Assembly: GCA_016124935.1 (NCBI GenBank)
Contig: WGMS01000001.1
Location: forward strand, 62,001-126,000
Length of the DNA stretch: 64,000 nucleotides
Source: a bacterium
GTDB lineage: Bacteria; Cyanobacteriota; Vampirovibrionia; Obscuribacterales; Obscuribacteraceae
Reading direction: 5' to 3'
The notes beneath the pieces are model-generated. The model was given only the letters and a program-made list of their open reading frames with translations. It did no database searches and was not told the DNA's origin. Both the position numbers and the translations under genes were made by a program. How positions within the stretch are numbered: the first letter of the stretch is position 1; each line of letters opens with the position of its first letter. This document shows positions 52,382-64,000 of the stretch, in pieces.

Positions 52382-53504
52382 GCGAGCCCGGCTCTTTCTC
52401 AAACTCCTGTACATGCTGATTGAGCCAACCTGTGACCACATCCATGGTCTCGTCGGTGACATACGGGGTCTCAAGCAGAAGATGACCTTTGTTCGGGAAC
52501 CATTTCACCGTCTGGTCTTTAGACTTGAGCCTTTGCAAGAGTGTCACCACCCCGTTGGACTTGACCATCCGGTCTCTATCCCCCTGGATTATCAACACAG
52601 GAACTTCAGGCGGAACCATTTCGGCATAGGAGATGTTGCGTCCTATCTCCCGGGAGGTGCGCAGTAAGTCCCCGGGTCTAAGACTTTTACGAACCAGGGG
52701 GTCACCGGCGCAGGCTCGGGCTATCAGGGGATCTTCAGAAGAAAACTTGAGGATGTAGGGCTTCAAGTCCACCGCTTGGCGAGGATGTCGGCAAAATCTT
52801 GCCGCATCGAGCAGAATGCGCGGTGCAAGGTTAATTTTCTTTTTTATGGCGGGACTGGAGAGGATCATCCCGTCCACACATTCCGGGGCTTCTCCGGCTA
52901 CATGAATGGCCATGCCGGCCCCCATGCTCTCTCCCATCAAGAAAACGGGCAAATGCGGATAATTCTGGTCCACAGCCCGGGTTAGCGCCAGAAGATCTTT
53001 GAAACTTTCACTATAGCGAACCCGGGAGCGGCTCTTCAGAAAGGAGTCGCTCTCCTCCAGCACCAGAGGCTCCTGGCGCAGGTCCTTGATGCCTTCCCCC
53101 TCCTCGGATATTTTGACGCTCAAATCCGAAGAGGAATCATTTCGTGCAGCAAGCACCCTTTCGACCAGATCCGGCTTCCAGCGTCCGTATCCGCGCATGT
53201 CTGCGGCAAGGACGATAAAGCCTTTCTCAGCCAGGTTAGAGGCTACGGTGTCGAAAACACCGCCGTGCATTATAAGCCCGTGCATGGCGATTATCACTCC
53301 CCGGTGTTCGACGCTGCGGTCCAGCCAGACATTCAAATGGGAATGCGGCAGTCCTTCGAGCTGGGCGTCGGTCTGTCTTTCGACCTCGGCCAGTCCGGGT
53401 TGAGTGAATAAAAGCAGCGAAAAAATCGCGCCCATAAACACGGACGACAGGCTCTTGCTCAATAGAGAGGGGGCCATTTTTTTGAGTTTCGATTTGGTTG
53501 CCAT
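52350..53504 (-). CDS. Exported alpha/beta hydrolase (monoacylglycerol lipase-like)
   Basis: 384 residues with an N-terminal signal peptide (Lys-rich start, hydrophobic ~20-36, cleavage near GLA-EV). The hydrolase core follows: oxyanion MHGLIMHGGVF, DMRGYGRW, nucleophile GESMGAG, acid GDRDRM and histidine NKGHLLLET, the order seen in monoglyceride lipases and lysophospholipases. An insertion of charged residues (~125-165) lies between DMRGYG and the nucleophile. It probably acts on lipids or esters in the periplasm. No good ribosome site is visible at the ATG. Confidence 0.8.
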   Translation of the reverse strand: MATKSKLKKMAPSLLSKSLSSVFMGAIFSLLLFTQPGLAEVERQTDAQLEGLPHSHLNVWLDRSVEHRGVIIAMHGLIMHGGVFDTVASNLAEKGFIVLAADMRGYGRWKPDLVERVLAARNDSSSDLSVKISEEGEGIKDLRQEPLVLEESDSFLKSRSRVRYSESFKDLLALTRAVDQNYPHLPVFLMGESMGAGMAIHVAGEAPECVDGMILSSPAIKKKINLAPRILLDAARFCRHPRQAVDLKPYILKFSSEDPLIARACAGDPLVRKSLRPGDLLRTSREIGRNISYAEMVPPEVPVLIIQGDRDRMVKSNGVVTLLQRLKSKDQTVKWFPNKGHLLLETPYVTDETMDVVTGWLNQHVQEFEKEPGSLSSLSTRNPH

Positions 53505-53647
53505 AGTCTGTTACTCGGTCGAGATTCGGGAATCGGGACGTTGAAAAGACGAATAGAAAGTCCGCGGGAACGTTCTTTACATCACTTACCAAGTTATCCG
53601 TCCCTTTAAAACCCTGAAACTTAAAATCTGCTCTACCGGCTGAAGAT

Positions 53648-53676
53648 TTAACAAGAGGACAATATTCGTGAATAAT
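53648..53676 (+). promoter_or_regulatory. carB promoter
   Basis: TTAACA (53648-53653), exactly 17 bp, AATAAT (53671-53676), both 5/6 to consensus, about 75 bp before the carB ATG. The rest of the 246-bp gap (53505-53750) shows no gene. Confidence 0.5.
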
Positions 53677-53750
53677 GTTACTGACCATGGTCGAAGCCTG
53701 TATCCATCCGTGTAAACTAGCCCCTATCTAGCGAACCGGTTTTATCATCC

Positions 53751-57023
<3,273 letters not shown>

Positions 57024-57111
57024 GGCTGCCGGCTCTACCCGGGAATCGCTTGACAAGCAAGCCCTACTCTTATACTTCGATCACAAGACCGGGATCAGGG
57101 CTCAGACCGTA

Positions 57112-57140
57112 TATAATGGCGGCGACGCGCTGATCGCGTC
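57112..57140 (+). promoter_or_regulatory. deoC -10 element and 5'-end hairpin
   Basis: A perfect TATAAT (57112-57117) without a clear -35 lies 59 bp before the GTG. Transcription would start near 57124, exactly at a GACGCG-CTGAT-CGCGTC hairpin (57124-57140), which could protect the 5' end of the message. Confidence 0.4.
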
Positions 57141-57176
57141 CTGAAGAAAACGCCCCAATCGCCTGGGAGATTCATC

Positions 57177-57863
57177 GTGGCAAATGACCTCGCTAAATAT
57201 ATCGATCATACCCTTCTCAGTCCAAACGCTACTCCTGAGCAGATCTCGCATCTCTGCAAGGAAGCGAAAGAGAATTCTTTCTTCGCTGTTTGTGTCAATC
57301 CTTTTTATGTCAGCCAATCCGTAAAAGAGTTGCGCTCTTCGAAAGTAAGAGTGGCTACCGTAGTAGGATTCCCTCTGGGGCAAAATCTGATGGAAACAAA
57401 AGTGGAAGAGACCCGTCGTGCCATCAAAGACGGAGCCCACGAAATTGACATGGTCATTAATGTAGGCGCCTTGAAAGCAGGAGACATGGACTATGTAACC
57501 GAAGAGATCAAAGAAGTGGTGAAAGTTGCTGGCAACGGAGAAGTGCCGGTAAAGGTGATAATAGAGTGCGATCTTCTCACCGATGAAGAGAAGATCGCAG
57601 CCACCGAAGCCTGTATCAAAGCCGGTGCTTTCATGGTCAAGACCTCCACCGGTTTCGTCAAGGACGGTAAGGGCGCGACAGTGGAAGATATCACCTTGAT
57701 GAAGAAGACCATAGGAAAACACAAACTCGAGATCAAAGCGAGCGCAGGCATAAGAGATGCCGAAAAGGCATTCGCCCTGGTCAAAGCAGGAGCAACCAGA
57801 TTGGGCACCTCCGCCGGTGTCGCTATTGTTCAGGGCGCCACCACCGCAGGTGCGTCCTACTAA
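57177..57863 (+). CDS. deoC: Deoxyribose-phosphate aldolase
   Basis: 228 residues of the class I DeoC TIM barrel. IDHTLLSPNAT at the start, EIDMVINVGALK (catalytic Asp), VKTSTGF with the Schiff-base lysine and IKASAGIR with the second catalytic lysine are all intact. It splits 2-deoxyribose-5-phosphate into acetaldehyde and glyceraldehyde-3-phosphate in deoxynucleoside breakdown. The GTG start is supported by GGGAGA 6 nt upstream. It is followed after 36 bp by a TPR gene; no other deo gene is near. Confidence 0.96.
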   Translation: MANDLAKYIDHTLLSPNATPEQISHLCKEAKENSFFAVCVNPFYVSQSVKELRSSKVRVATVVGFPLGQNLMETKVEETRRAIKDGAHEIDMVINVGALKAGDMDYVTEEIKEVVKVAGNGEVPVKVIIECDLLTDEEKIAATEACIKAGAFMVKTSTGFVKDGKGATVEDITLMKKTIGKHKLEIKASAGIRDAEKAFALVKAGATRLGTSAGVAIVQGATTAGASY

Positions 57864-57899
57864 CCCCCTTATTTACCTTCAAAAAATCGGAGCGTTACA

Positions 57900-58967
57900 A
57901 TGAAATATTCAAAGATGAGTCATGGCAAATACGTCGTCACCGGCCTTTCACTGGCGGCGATGCTGGGGGTAACCTCCCTCCAGCCGGCAGTTGCCGGCGG
58001 CACCGAAGCGGAGCAACACATGCAGAAAGCCAATGAACTCTTCATGAAAAGAAAACTTAAAGAGGCAGCCGCAGAGTTTCGCGAAGTGATTCGTTTAGAG
58101 CCCAATGACGCAAAGGCTCATGTGAGACTGGCCAGCACCCTTGCCGCCCAGGAAGACTATGAGACCGCTATTCTAGAATGCAAACAGTCCATAAAACTGG
58201 ATCCGAAATTCTATTTCCCGCACATCATTCTCGGTCAGATCTACGCCAACACCAAGCGTATGAAGGAAGCCGCCGCCGAATTCGAGAAAGCGGTGGAACT
58301 CAAGCCCGATACTTTTAAAGGTCACATGGATCTCGGTCTGGCGTATTCAAGACTGGACAATATCGACGGTGCGATCAAAGCCTATCAGAAAGCGGCGGAG
58401 CTCCAGAAAGACAGTGCCCTGCCCCACAACAACCTGGCTATAATGTGGGGCTCCAAAGGCGATTTCAAAAATGCCTGTGCCGCTGCAGAAAAAGCGGTGG
58501 AACTTTCTCCGAAGAGTCCGGTCACCAGACTGACCCTGGCTAATGTCTATGCCGACGCCAACGAAGTCGACAAAGCGATAGCCGGCTATCAAGAAGTTTT
58601 GAAGATGTCTCCGAAGCATCCTCTTGCCCATTCCGGTCTTGGCTGGATGTATCAGAAACAGGGTAAGTACAAAGAAGCCATAGAAGAACAGAAGAAAGCC
58701 CTGAAAGGCTATCCGACATATTCCCGGGCCCGTTATCTGATGGCTGCGTCCATGGCGAAATCAGGCGATACCAAAGGAGCCGAGAGAGAGTATAAAAAAG
58801 CGGTCGAATCAAAACCTCTCGATCCGATGGCTTTAGTCGAATACGGCAAGTTCCTGCAGAGCACCGGACGCAAAGACGAAGCCAAGGTTCAGTACGAGGC
58901 GGTATTGAAAGTAATGCCCGATCATAAACTGGCCAAGAAAGCGATCAGCAGCCTGGCCGGCGGCTAA
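57900..58967 (+). CDS. Secreted TPR protein with a near-continuous TPR array
   Basis: 355 residues. The signal peptide (hydrophobic ~12-30, cleavage near AVA-GG) is followed by about nine consecutive 34-residue TPR units filling the rest of the protein, for example AEFREVIRLEPNDAKAHVRL and LGLAYSRLDNIDGAIKAYQK. GGAG lies 8 nt before the ATG. It contains no enzyme domain, so a periplasmic scaffold or chaperone-like role is likely. The unit spacing is very regular, suggesting a full superhelix. Confidence 0.85.
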   Translation: MKYSKMSHGKYVVTGLSLAAMLGVTSLQPAVAGGTEAEQHMQKANELFMKRKLKEAAAEFREVIRLEPNDAKAHVRLASTLAAQEDYETAILECKQSIKLDPKFYFPHIILGQIYANTKRMKEAAAEFEKAVELKPDTFKGHMDLGLAYSRLDNIDGAIKAYQKAAELQKDSALPHNNLAIMWGSKGDFKNACAAAEKAVELSPKSPVTRLTLANVYADANEVDKAIAGYQEVLKMSPKHPLAHSGLGWMYQKQGKYKEAIEEQKKALKGYPTYSRARYLMAASMAKSGDTKGAEREYKKAVESKPLDPMALVEYGKFLQSTGRKDEAKVQYEAVLKVMPDHKLAKKAISSLAGG

Positions 58968-58978
58968 GTCAAATAGTT

Positions 58979-60322
58979 TTGTCGACGCGCAAAATACTGG
59001 GTCGCTGGGATTCGGTAGCGATCAGCATCGGTATCGTAATCGGTGTCGGGATTTTTCGGGTCCCGTCCGAGGTCGCCGGCTACCTCGGCTCTCCATTGTG
59101 GATACTTATAGTCTGGCTGCTTGGCGGGATCTTCTCTTTTATCGGCGCTCTTTGCTATGCCGAACTCTCATCTATCTATCCTTCATCCGGAGGAGACTAT
59201 GTCTATCTGAGAGAATGTTACGGCAAAGCGCTGGCGTTCATATTCGCCTGGTCGGAACTATTGATCACCAGAACCGGCTCGGTGGCGGCCATCGCCCTCA
59301 TGTTCGGAGAATATTGCTGCTCCCTGTTCAACCTGGGCGATTCGCCAGTTAAACCACTTGCCGTGGCGATAGTGGTAGTTTTGACCATTACCAATTTATT
59401 CGGTCTGAAAACCGGAAGCCGACTGCAGAATATCTTTACCCTGGCAAAATTGCTGGCCCTCTCCCTGATATTCATAGCCGGTCTATCCCTATGGCGCGCC
59501 CCGGCTTCCGACTTCAGCGTCGCCACCTTTACGCAGTTTAGCGATGATAGCGGGGGCAAGGCACTTTTATTTGCTTTGATGACCGCTTTAGTACCCATCC
59601 TCTGGACCTACGGAGGCTGGCGCGACAATGTCTTCCTGGCAGGCGAAACCAGAGACGCCCACAAAGCAGTCCCCTTCGCCCTGATCATCACGTGTCTTAC
59701 TGTGACGGTTATCTACGTGAGCATGAACTTTCTCTATCTCTATCACCTGCCACTTGCCGATGTGGCATCATCCAAGCTTATAGCCACCGACCTATTTAAG
59801 GCTCTCTTTGGAGAAGGTGGTGCCAAATTTCTAGAAGCGCTGGTAGTACTATTCGGATTCGGCGCTATTAACGCCCTGATTCTGACCGGCAGCCGCATCG
59901 CCCATGCCATGGCCGACGACAATGTCTTCTTCAAATTTCTCTCCAGAGTAGATCCGAGAACCGGCACACCGGTGAGAGCGACTCTCTTCAACGGCGTCTG
60001 GGCATGCGCGCTCATTTATTTGATCGGAAAGTTCGAAAATCTTCTTTTCTTTACCGGGCTGGCGGTCTGGGTTTTCTTCGGATTGACCGCTCTTTGCGTA
60101 ATAGTGCTGCGCCGAAGACAACACATAGCCGATCACGGCGAAGAGACCTTCAAGTTACCGCTTTATCCATTGATACCATTACTAGTAGCACTGGTCTCCT
60201 TCCTTCTCGCGGTGAGCGCCTATCAGAAGTTCCCCCACGAATCATTCTGGGGAACGGTGATAGTTCTTTTGGGAATACCGGTGTTCTATCTACAGCAACT
60301 TAAGAGAGAAAGCGCCACATAA
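58979..60322 (+). CDS. APC superfamily amino-acid permease
   Basis: 447 residues with about 12 membrane helices. The first helix has the unwound substrate motif IGIVIGVGIFRVP of the APC fold, and SIYPSSGGDYVYLRECYGKALAFIFAWSE-like sequence after helix 2 matches the LAT branch (SteT-like exchangers). It probably takes up or exchanges an amino acid; specificity cannot be read from sequence. The TTG start has no strong ribosome site, but helix 1 begins soon after, so little room exists for another. It is 11 bp after the TPR gene and convergent with the kinase gene. Confidence 0.88.
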   Translation: MSTRKILGRWDSVAISIGIVIGVGIFRVPSEVAGYLGSPLWILIVWLLGGIFSFIGALCYAELSSIYPSSGGDYVYLRECYGKALAFIFAWSELLITRTGSVAAIALMFGEYCCSLFNLGDSPVKPLAVAIVVVLTITNLFGLKTGSRLQNIFTLAKLLALSLIFIAGLSLWRAPASDFSVATFTQFSDDSGGKALLFALMTALVPILWTYGGWRDNVFLAGETRDAHKAVPFALIITCLTVTVIYVSMNFLYLYHLPLADVASSKLIATDLFKALFGEGGAKFLEALVVLFGFGAINALILTGSRIAHAMADDNVFFKFLSRVDPRTGTPVRATLFNGVWACALIYLIGKFENLLFFTGLAVWVFFGLTALCVIVLRRRQHIADHGEETFKLPLYPLIPLLVALVSFLLAVSAYQKFPHESFWGTVIVLLGIPVFYLQQLKRESAT

Positions 60323-60328
60323 AGCCGT

Positions 60329-62293
60329 TTACTTCGCTCCTTCGGAGAGCTGCATGCGAAGCGCCTCCCAGGGCTTATTGTGCCAGAGCACTTCCAGATA
60401 TTTTTTTTGCATAGCTCCCATCAAAGAGCTTCTCGCTCCGGCTGTGGCACGACATATGGGAAGACCCTCTTTAAAGGCCTCTTCCGCTTGGTCGTTCTTT
60501 CTCTGGAGAGCGAGCACGGAACCGAGTCCGTAAAGTGACTTGGCGGCGTAAATAGATTCGTCCTTGTTATGGCTGCGCCACCAATCCAAACCAAGGCGAT
60601 AGTACTTTTCCGCTTCGGGATAGTTGCCCATTCGACTATAGATATCTGCCAACTTACTGCAGGCATCCTGATAGATAGGAGGGTGATTTTCTTTGATACC
60701 TTCAGTGATACCGTAGAGCTTTTCATAGATTTTGAGAGCGCTCTCAAGATCATCTCTTTGGGAATATATATCGCCAAGAACTCTCAATGGTTGAAGCTTA
60801 GAGCCGGTCGGCAACGTCTCGGCGTCGGACATCGACACGGCTTTCAGGCAATTCTTTTCGGATTCGTCCAGTTTGCCCTGCATAAAGCAAACATAGCCGA
60901 GAATCCGATAAGATTCCGCCTGGGGCCACTGACCCTTCACTGTTTTAGTGACCTCAAGCAATTCTCTGGTCTTCTCCTCGGCCTCTTTCCAGTGGCCTGA
61001 ATTGGCAAAAAGTTCAACCAGGCTGGAGAGCGCATTGGCATATTCTTCGGATTTCTCCCCCTGCTCATCCCGAACAAAATCCAGCGCGTCTAAAGCCGCT
61101 TGTTTTCTTGGTTCAAAGCCTTCGACCTCAGAATCCACCGCTTTGTTTTGCACCACCCATAACATCTTCTCATTCAAGGGCGGAAACTTCTTATCTCTGT
61201 GACCGAAACTGGTTGTCACCCAGAAGATAGGCACCGCGGTCAGTATAAGCGTGAGAGCCCCGAAGAGGATGAATTCGGAAGAGAGCGGATAGAGCCCGAA
61301 TCGACGCCTCGAGATAGGAGCGGTTACTTGAAAGGCATTGGCGGTGGTGCTCCACTCCTCGTCATTGGCGAGCAAGAGCAGTTCGAGATCGCTTTTCAGC
61401 TGGGTGATGCTCTGATACCTTTCATCGGGAGATTTGTTCAAACACTTGAAGATCACGGTCTGAAATCGCGATACCAGCCTGGGATCGGCATCCTCCAGCT
61501 CTATCTCCCTTGGCGCTTCGTTCATGTGCTTGTAGGCTGTTTCGAGGACGTTTTTGCCTACAAAGGGCGGCTTTCCAATGAGGGTTTCGTACATCACACA
61601 ACCCAGAGAGTAGATATCGGATCTCTGGTCGAGCCGTTTACCGGTGCACTGTTCCGGACTCAGATAAAGCGGCGATCCGAATACTTTGCCGGTATGGGTG
61701 ATGTACTGAGAGCTGGAGTTGCTCTCGGTCTCTTCGGTGAGAATCTGCGCTATTCCGAAATCGGTCAATTTGACGTCATCGGTGAACTTCTCGTCATTGA
61801 TGATGATGATGTTGCTAGGCTTCAGGTCCCGGTGCTGGAAACCGGCTGCTTCGCCTTCGGATAGCCCGTTGCAGACTTGTTTAAAAAGACTGGCGGCTCG
61901 CTCGATGGCGATATGTCCGCTCTTAGATAAAAGATCCTCGAGGCTCTCGAAATCGATATTATCGAGAACAAGCCAGACTTGCTTATCGTCCGCTACATGA
62001 ATCTCCTGATACTGGAGTACGTTCTTACCTTTCAGAGAATCGGCAAGATTATTGAGACGCTGGCGAAACTTTTTTAAATTCCGAATTCCCTCGGTGAGAT
62101 GTTTGTGGATATGCTTGAGAATGCACTGCTTTCCAGTATCCCTAGCCTTGGCCAGATAGACGGTGCTGATACTGCCTTCGCCGAGGAAGTCTATAATCTG
62201 CCATTTTCCCTCGACGATCTTACCGACCAGGGGATCGGCTTCTCCGAATAAGGAAAGATCGCTTTTCGTTTTGTCGACTTCTTTCTCAGACAC
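60329..62293 (-). CDS. Membrane Ser/Thr kinase with extracytoplasmic TPR domain
   Basis: 654 residues. The N-terminal kinase has loop LGEGSISTV (37-45, with Ser replacing later glycines), K60 in CILKHI, HRDLKPSN (HRD at 154-156), DFG (178-180) and SPLYLSPEQ. One membrane helix lies near 340-360, followed by about seven TPR-like units to the end. The TPR part would face the periplasm and could sense a ligand or partner protein, with the kinase signalling inside. It lies 60 bp after nadK in the same direction. Two such kinases in one window suggest phospho-signalling is common in this organism. Confidence 0.9.
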   Translation of the reverse strand: MSEKEVDKTKSDLSLFGEADPLVGKIVEGKWQIIDFLGEGSISTVYLAKARDTGKQCILKHIHKHLTEGIRNLKKFRQRLNNLADSLKGKNVLQYQEIHVADDKQVWLVLDNIDFESLEDLLSKSGHIAIERAASLFKQVCNGLSEGEAAGFQHRDLKPSNIIIINDEKFTDDVKLTDFGIAQILTEETESNSSSQYITHTGKVFGSPLYLSPEQCTGKRLDQRSDIYSLGCVMYETLIGKPPFVGKNVLETAYKHMNEAPREIELEDADPRLVSRFQTVIFKCLNKSPDERYQSITQLKSDLELLLLANDEEWSTTANAFQVTAPISRRRFGLYPLSSEFILFGALTLILTAVPIFWVTTSFGHRDKKFPPLNEKMLWVVQNKAVDSEVEGFEPRKQAALDALDFVRDEQGEKSEEYANALSSLVELFANSGHWKEAEEKTRELLEVTKTVKGQWPQAESYRILGYVCFMQGKLDESEKNCLKAVSMSDAETLPTGSKLQPLRVLGDIYSQRDDLESALKIYEKLYGITEGIKENHPPIYQDACSKLADIYSRMGNYPEAEKYYRLGLDWWRSHNKDESIYAAKSLYGLGSVLALQRKNDQAEEAFKEGLPICRATAGARSSLMGAMQKKYLEVLWHNKPWEALRMQLSEGAK

Positions 62294-62353
62294 TGATTCT
62301 TATTCCGCCAGAAAGATACCCGTACTGATATCTTATACCCGGCCCTGAGAAAT

Positions 62354-63250
62354 TCAGGAGAATATATCGTTTACCTTGCGGTCGACAAAAGCGAACAGGT
62401 CATTACCCTCGGCATGGACCGTCAGACGATCTCCCAGGGCGAAAGGATAGACTATGTGCGGACCATCGACGAAAATCGCCCCGGTACGCATCTGAGAAGT
62501 TATGACCAGGGGCTTGGATTTAGGGACAAGACCATGAAGGAGCTGCCAATTATCACTGGGCCGCATATTGGGCTCACGCACCATAAACTGATACTGATCG
62601 AATTCAATGGGCAGAACCCTGGCTCCGGCAGATCGAAGCGTACCGGTAGAACCGGCAGGCGATCCCACAAGGACACCGGAAGATCGATGTTCTTCTTGAA
62701 TCTCATCCAGCTGCATGAAATAACGACTGGTGGCGGCAGGGCTGGTGTGAGCCACCAGAATCTCGTTCAAAGACCGCTGAGGCAAAACTTCCCCGTTCAA
62801 TACCAGGCGCAGCCTGAGAATATTCACATACGAAAGGGTGTCGTCCATAATTTGATCCAGCAACGACGCGAAATTGTCCTGGTTGGCAAGACAGAAGTGG
62901 CCGAAGCTTGATGACTGAGAAGAGTTGACGCCCAATAAAGGAACCTTATCGAGAGAATGGGAGGCATCCAGAAAGGTGCCGTCGCCGCCCACCGAAATCA
63001 TCAAGTCGATATTCTGAATATAGTGATCCAGCTCGGAGCGGGCGATGATGCGATAGGCTATGTTTCGCTTCGAAAGCTCGGCTTCCACCACCTCCATCGT
63101 GGCGATATGCTCGTTATGGGCCAGCTCGACACGCTCGACAACCTTGCTCTTCTCTTGAAGTAGCTTGAGGAATCTCGACTCGCGGTACTCTTCCGCCTGG
63201 ATCTGGTAAGTGGTCTTCTTGTGTAGAACGAGTACTTTTTGAACTTTCAA
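62354..63250 (-). CDS. nadK: NAD kinase
   Basis: 298 residues from a TTG at 63250, chosen because GGGAG lies 8 nt upstream and homology starts there (KVLVLHKKT); a longer frame from 63415 adds 55 unrelated residues. GGDGT (88-92), NE (162-163) and GSPAGSTGT (196-204) are the three NAD kinase signatures. It phosphorylates NAD to NADP in the cytosol. The N-terminal ~80 residues are slightly longer and more charged than in short bacterial forms. It is upstream of the kinase-TPR gene and divergent from alaS. Confidence 0.92.
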   Translation of the reverse strand: MKVQKVLVLHKKTTYQIQAEEYRESRFLKLLQEKSKVVERVELAHNEHIATMEVVEAELSKRNIAYRIIARSELDHYIQNIDLMISVGGDGTFLDASHSLDKVPLLGVNSSQSSSFGHFCLANQDNFASLLDQIMDDTLSYVNILRLRLVLNGEVLPQRSLNEILVAHTSPAATSRYFMQLDEIQEEHRSSGVLVGSPAGSTGTLRSAGARVLPIEFDQYQFMVREPNMRPSDNWQLLHGLVPKSKPLVITSQMRTGAIFVDGPHIVYPFALGDRLTVHAEGNDLFAFVDRKVNDIFS

Positions 63251-63376
63251 GTCCAGGTCTCCCGTTTTGAAACTTCGAAGCCTACCAGAATCAGGTCTCA
63301 AATGCCAGACGGAGTAGGGCACTATGCAACGGTTCACATCGCTCAAAAAGGGCAAATAGGGCGCCCTCTTTTGGGT

Positions 63377-63382
63377 TATACT
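63377..63382 (+). promoter_or_regulatory. -10 element of alaS
   Basis: TATACT (5/6) lies 47 bp before the alaS ATG; no matching -35 is present. Confidence 0.35.
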
Positions 63383-63429
63383 GAATTCTTCAGAAATCCC
63401 CTCTGTTAACATCAAACAAGGAGGACTCC

Positions 63430-64000
63430 ATGACTTTGTCAGGAGCCGAAATTCGGAGCAAATTCGTAAGCTTTTTCAAGGATAAGAAAGGGCATCTTCA
63501 CCTGCCCAGCTCGAGCCTTATCCCGGACAACCCCACCCTGCTTCTGACTTCGGCGGGCATGGTCCAGTTCGTTCCGATCTTCCTTGGCAACGCCAAACCG
63601 ACCAGCCCTCCCCGGGCGGTCACGGTGCAGAAGTGCGCCCGAGCCGGCGGCAAAGACTCCGACATCGAAAATATCGGTAGAACCACAAGACACCACAGCT
63701 TCTTTGAAATGCTGGGCAACTTCAGCTTCGGCGACTACTTCAAGAAAGAGATCATCCCCTGGTCCTGGGAATTCGTCACCGAGGATCTGGGTCTCGACAA
63801 AGAGAGATTAATCGTCACCATCTTCGAAGGAGATGCCGATGTGCCGGCTGACGAAGAGGCTTTCAAGCTCTGGCACGAAGTGGTCGGAGTTCCAAAAGAA
63901 CACATCTTTCGCATGTCGAAGAAAGACAATTTCTGGGGACCTCCCGGTCCCACAGGACCTTGCGGTCCATGTTCCGAAATCTACTATGACCGCGGTCCGG
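63430..64000 (+). CDS. alaS: Alanyl-tRNA synthetase, N-terminal part (cut by window edge)
   Basis: The first 190 codons only. The start is fixed by AAGGAGG (63418-63424) 5 nt before the ATG. The class II AlaRS catalytic domain is clear: [17 protein letters not shown], the tRNA/ATP-binding [19 protein letters not shown], motif [15 protein letters not shown], and [20 protein letters not shown] at the edge. It charges tRNA-Ala. The editing and C-Ala domains lie beyond the window. No leader ORF or terminator like that of ileS was found in its short upstream region. Confidence 0.96.
   Translation, partial: MTLSGAEIRSKFVSFFKDKKGHLHLPSSSLIPDNPTLLLTSAGMVQFVPIFLGNAKPTSPPRAVTVQKCARAGGKDSDIENIGRTTRHHSFFEMLGNFSFGDYFKKEIIPWSWEFVTEDLGLDKERLIVTIFEGDADVPADEEAFKLWHEVVGVPKEHIFRMSKKDNFWGPPGPTGPCGPCSEIYYDRGP

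Noticed and set aside
53675-53731. 18-codon ORF upstream of carB as a leader peptide
   Set aside because: Its ATG overlaps the predicted -10, it has no run of a relevant amino acid, and no terminator follows.

Overview
This window is one contiguous piece of a bacterial chromosome with roughly balanced GC, dense coding and many overlapping or nearly overlapping genes. The cell is a diderm: it has a complete LptC-LptA-LptB-LptF/G lipopolysaccharide export block, MurF and Ddl for peptidoglycan, and an NADH dehydrogenase subunit (NuoN). Tetratricopeptide (TPR) proteins, Hanks-type kinases, several TTG or GTG starts and three very large proteins of unknown function, with no photosynthesis gene in view, fit a non-photosynthetic relative of cyanobacteria (Vampirovibrionia/Melainabacteria, Obscuribacterales-like). 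That placement is an inference from gene content and style and was not tested by phylogeny. No mobile element, phage module or CRISPR array is visible.

Layout. 1-6 kb: a leftward hydrolase-murF-ddl operon, a divergent VanX-like dipeptidase, a Ser/Thr kinase, ssb and tRNA-Arg(CCU). 6-10 kb: a solitary nuoN, then carA and a HAD phosphatase. 10-15 kb: a TPR protein and the lpt operon. 15-20 kb: TPR proteins with aroK and aroQ. 20-24 kb: a tightly coupled operon of an ABC-2 transporter, a thioredoxin-fold protein, a Nudix hydrolase and a secreted cysteine-peptidase-like protein. 24-28 kb: an A-type Fe-S carrier beside a YgfZ-TPR fusion, two small paralogous secreted proteins and a lipoprotein. 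28-33 kb: ileS, suhB and a glycosyltransferase. 33-48.6 kb: three giant leftward genes. 49-64 kb: mutS2, a gamma-carbonic-anhydrase-like protein, a secreted hydrolase, carB, deoC, a TPR protein, an amino-acid permease, a kinase-TPR protein, NAD kinase and the start of alaS.

The strongest new observation is upstream of ileS. A good promoter is followed almost at once by a 26-codon leader ORF. It carries five isoleucine codons, three of them consecutive just before the stop, and then mutually exclusive RNA hairpins ending in a U-rich intrinsic terminator. This is the layout of a ribosome-mediated transcription attenuator controlling isoleucyl-tRNA synthetase. The second is the giant-gene cluster. 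The 972-residue protein is collinear with the back half of the 2816-residue protein, and a repeat unit present once in the small protein is expanded to about six copies in the large one.
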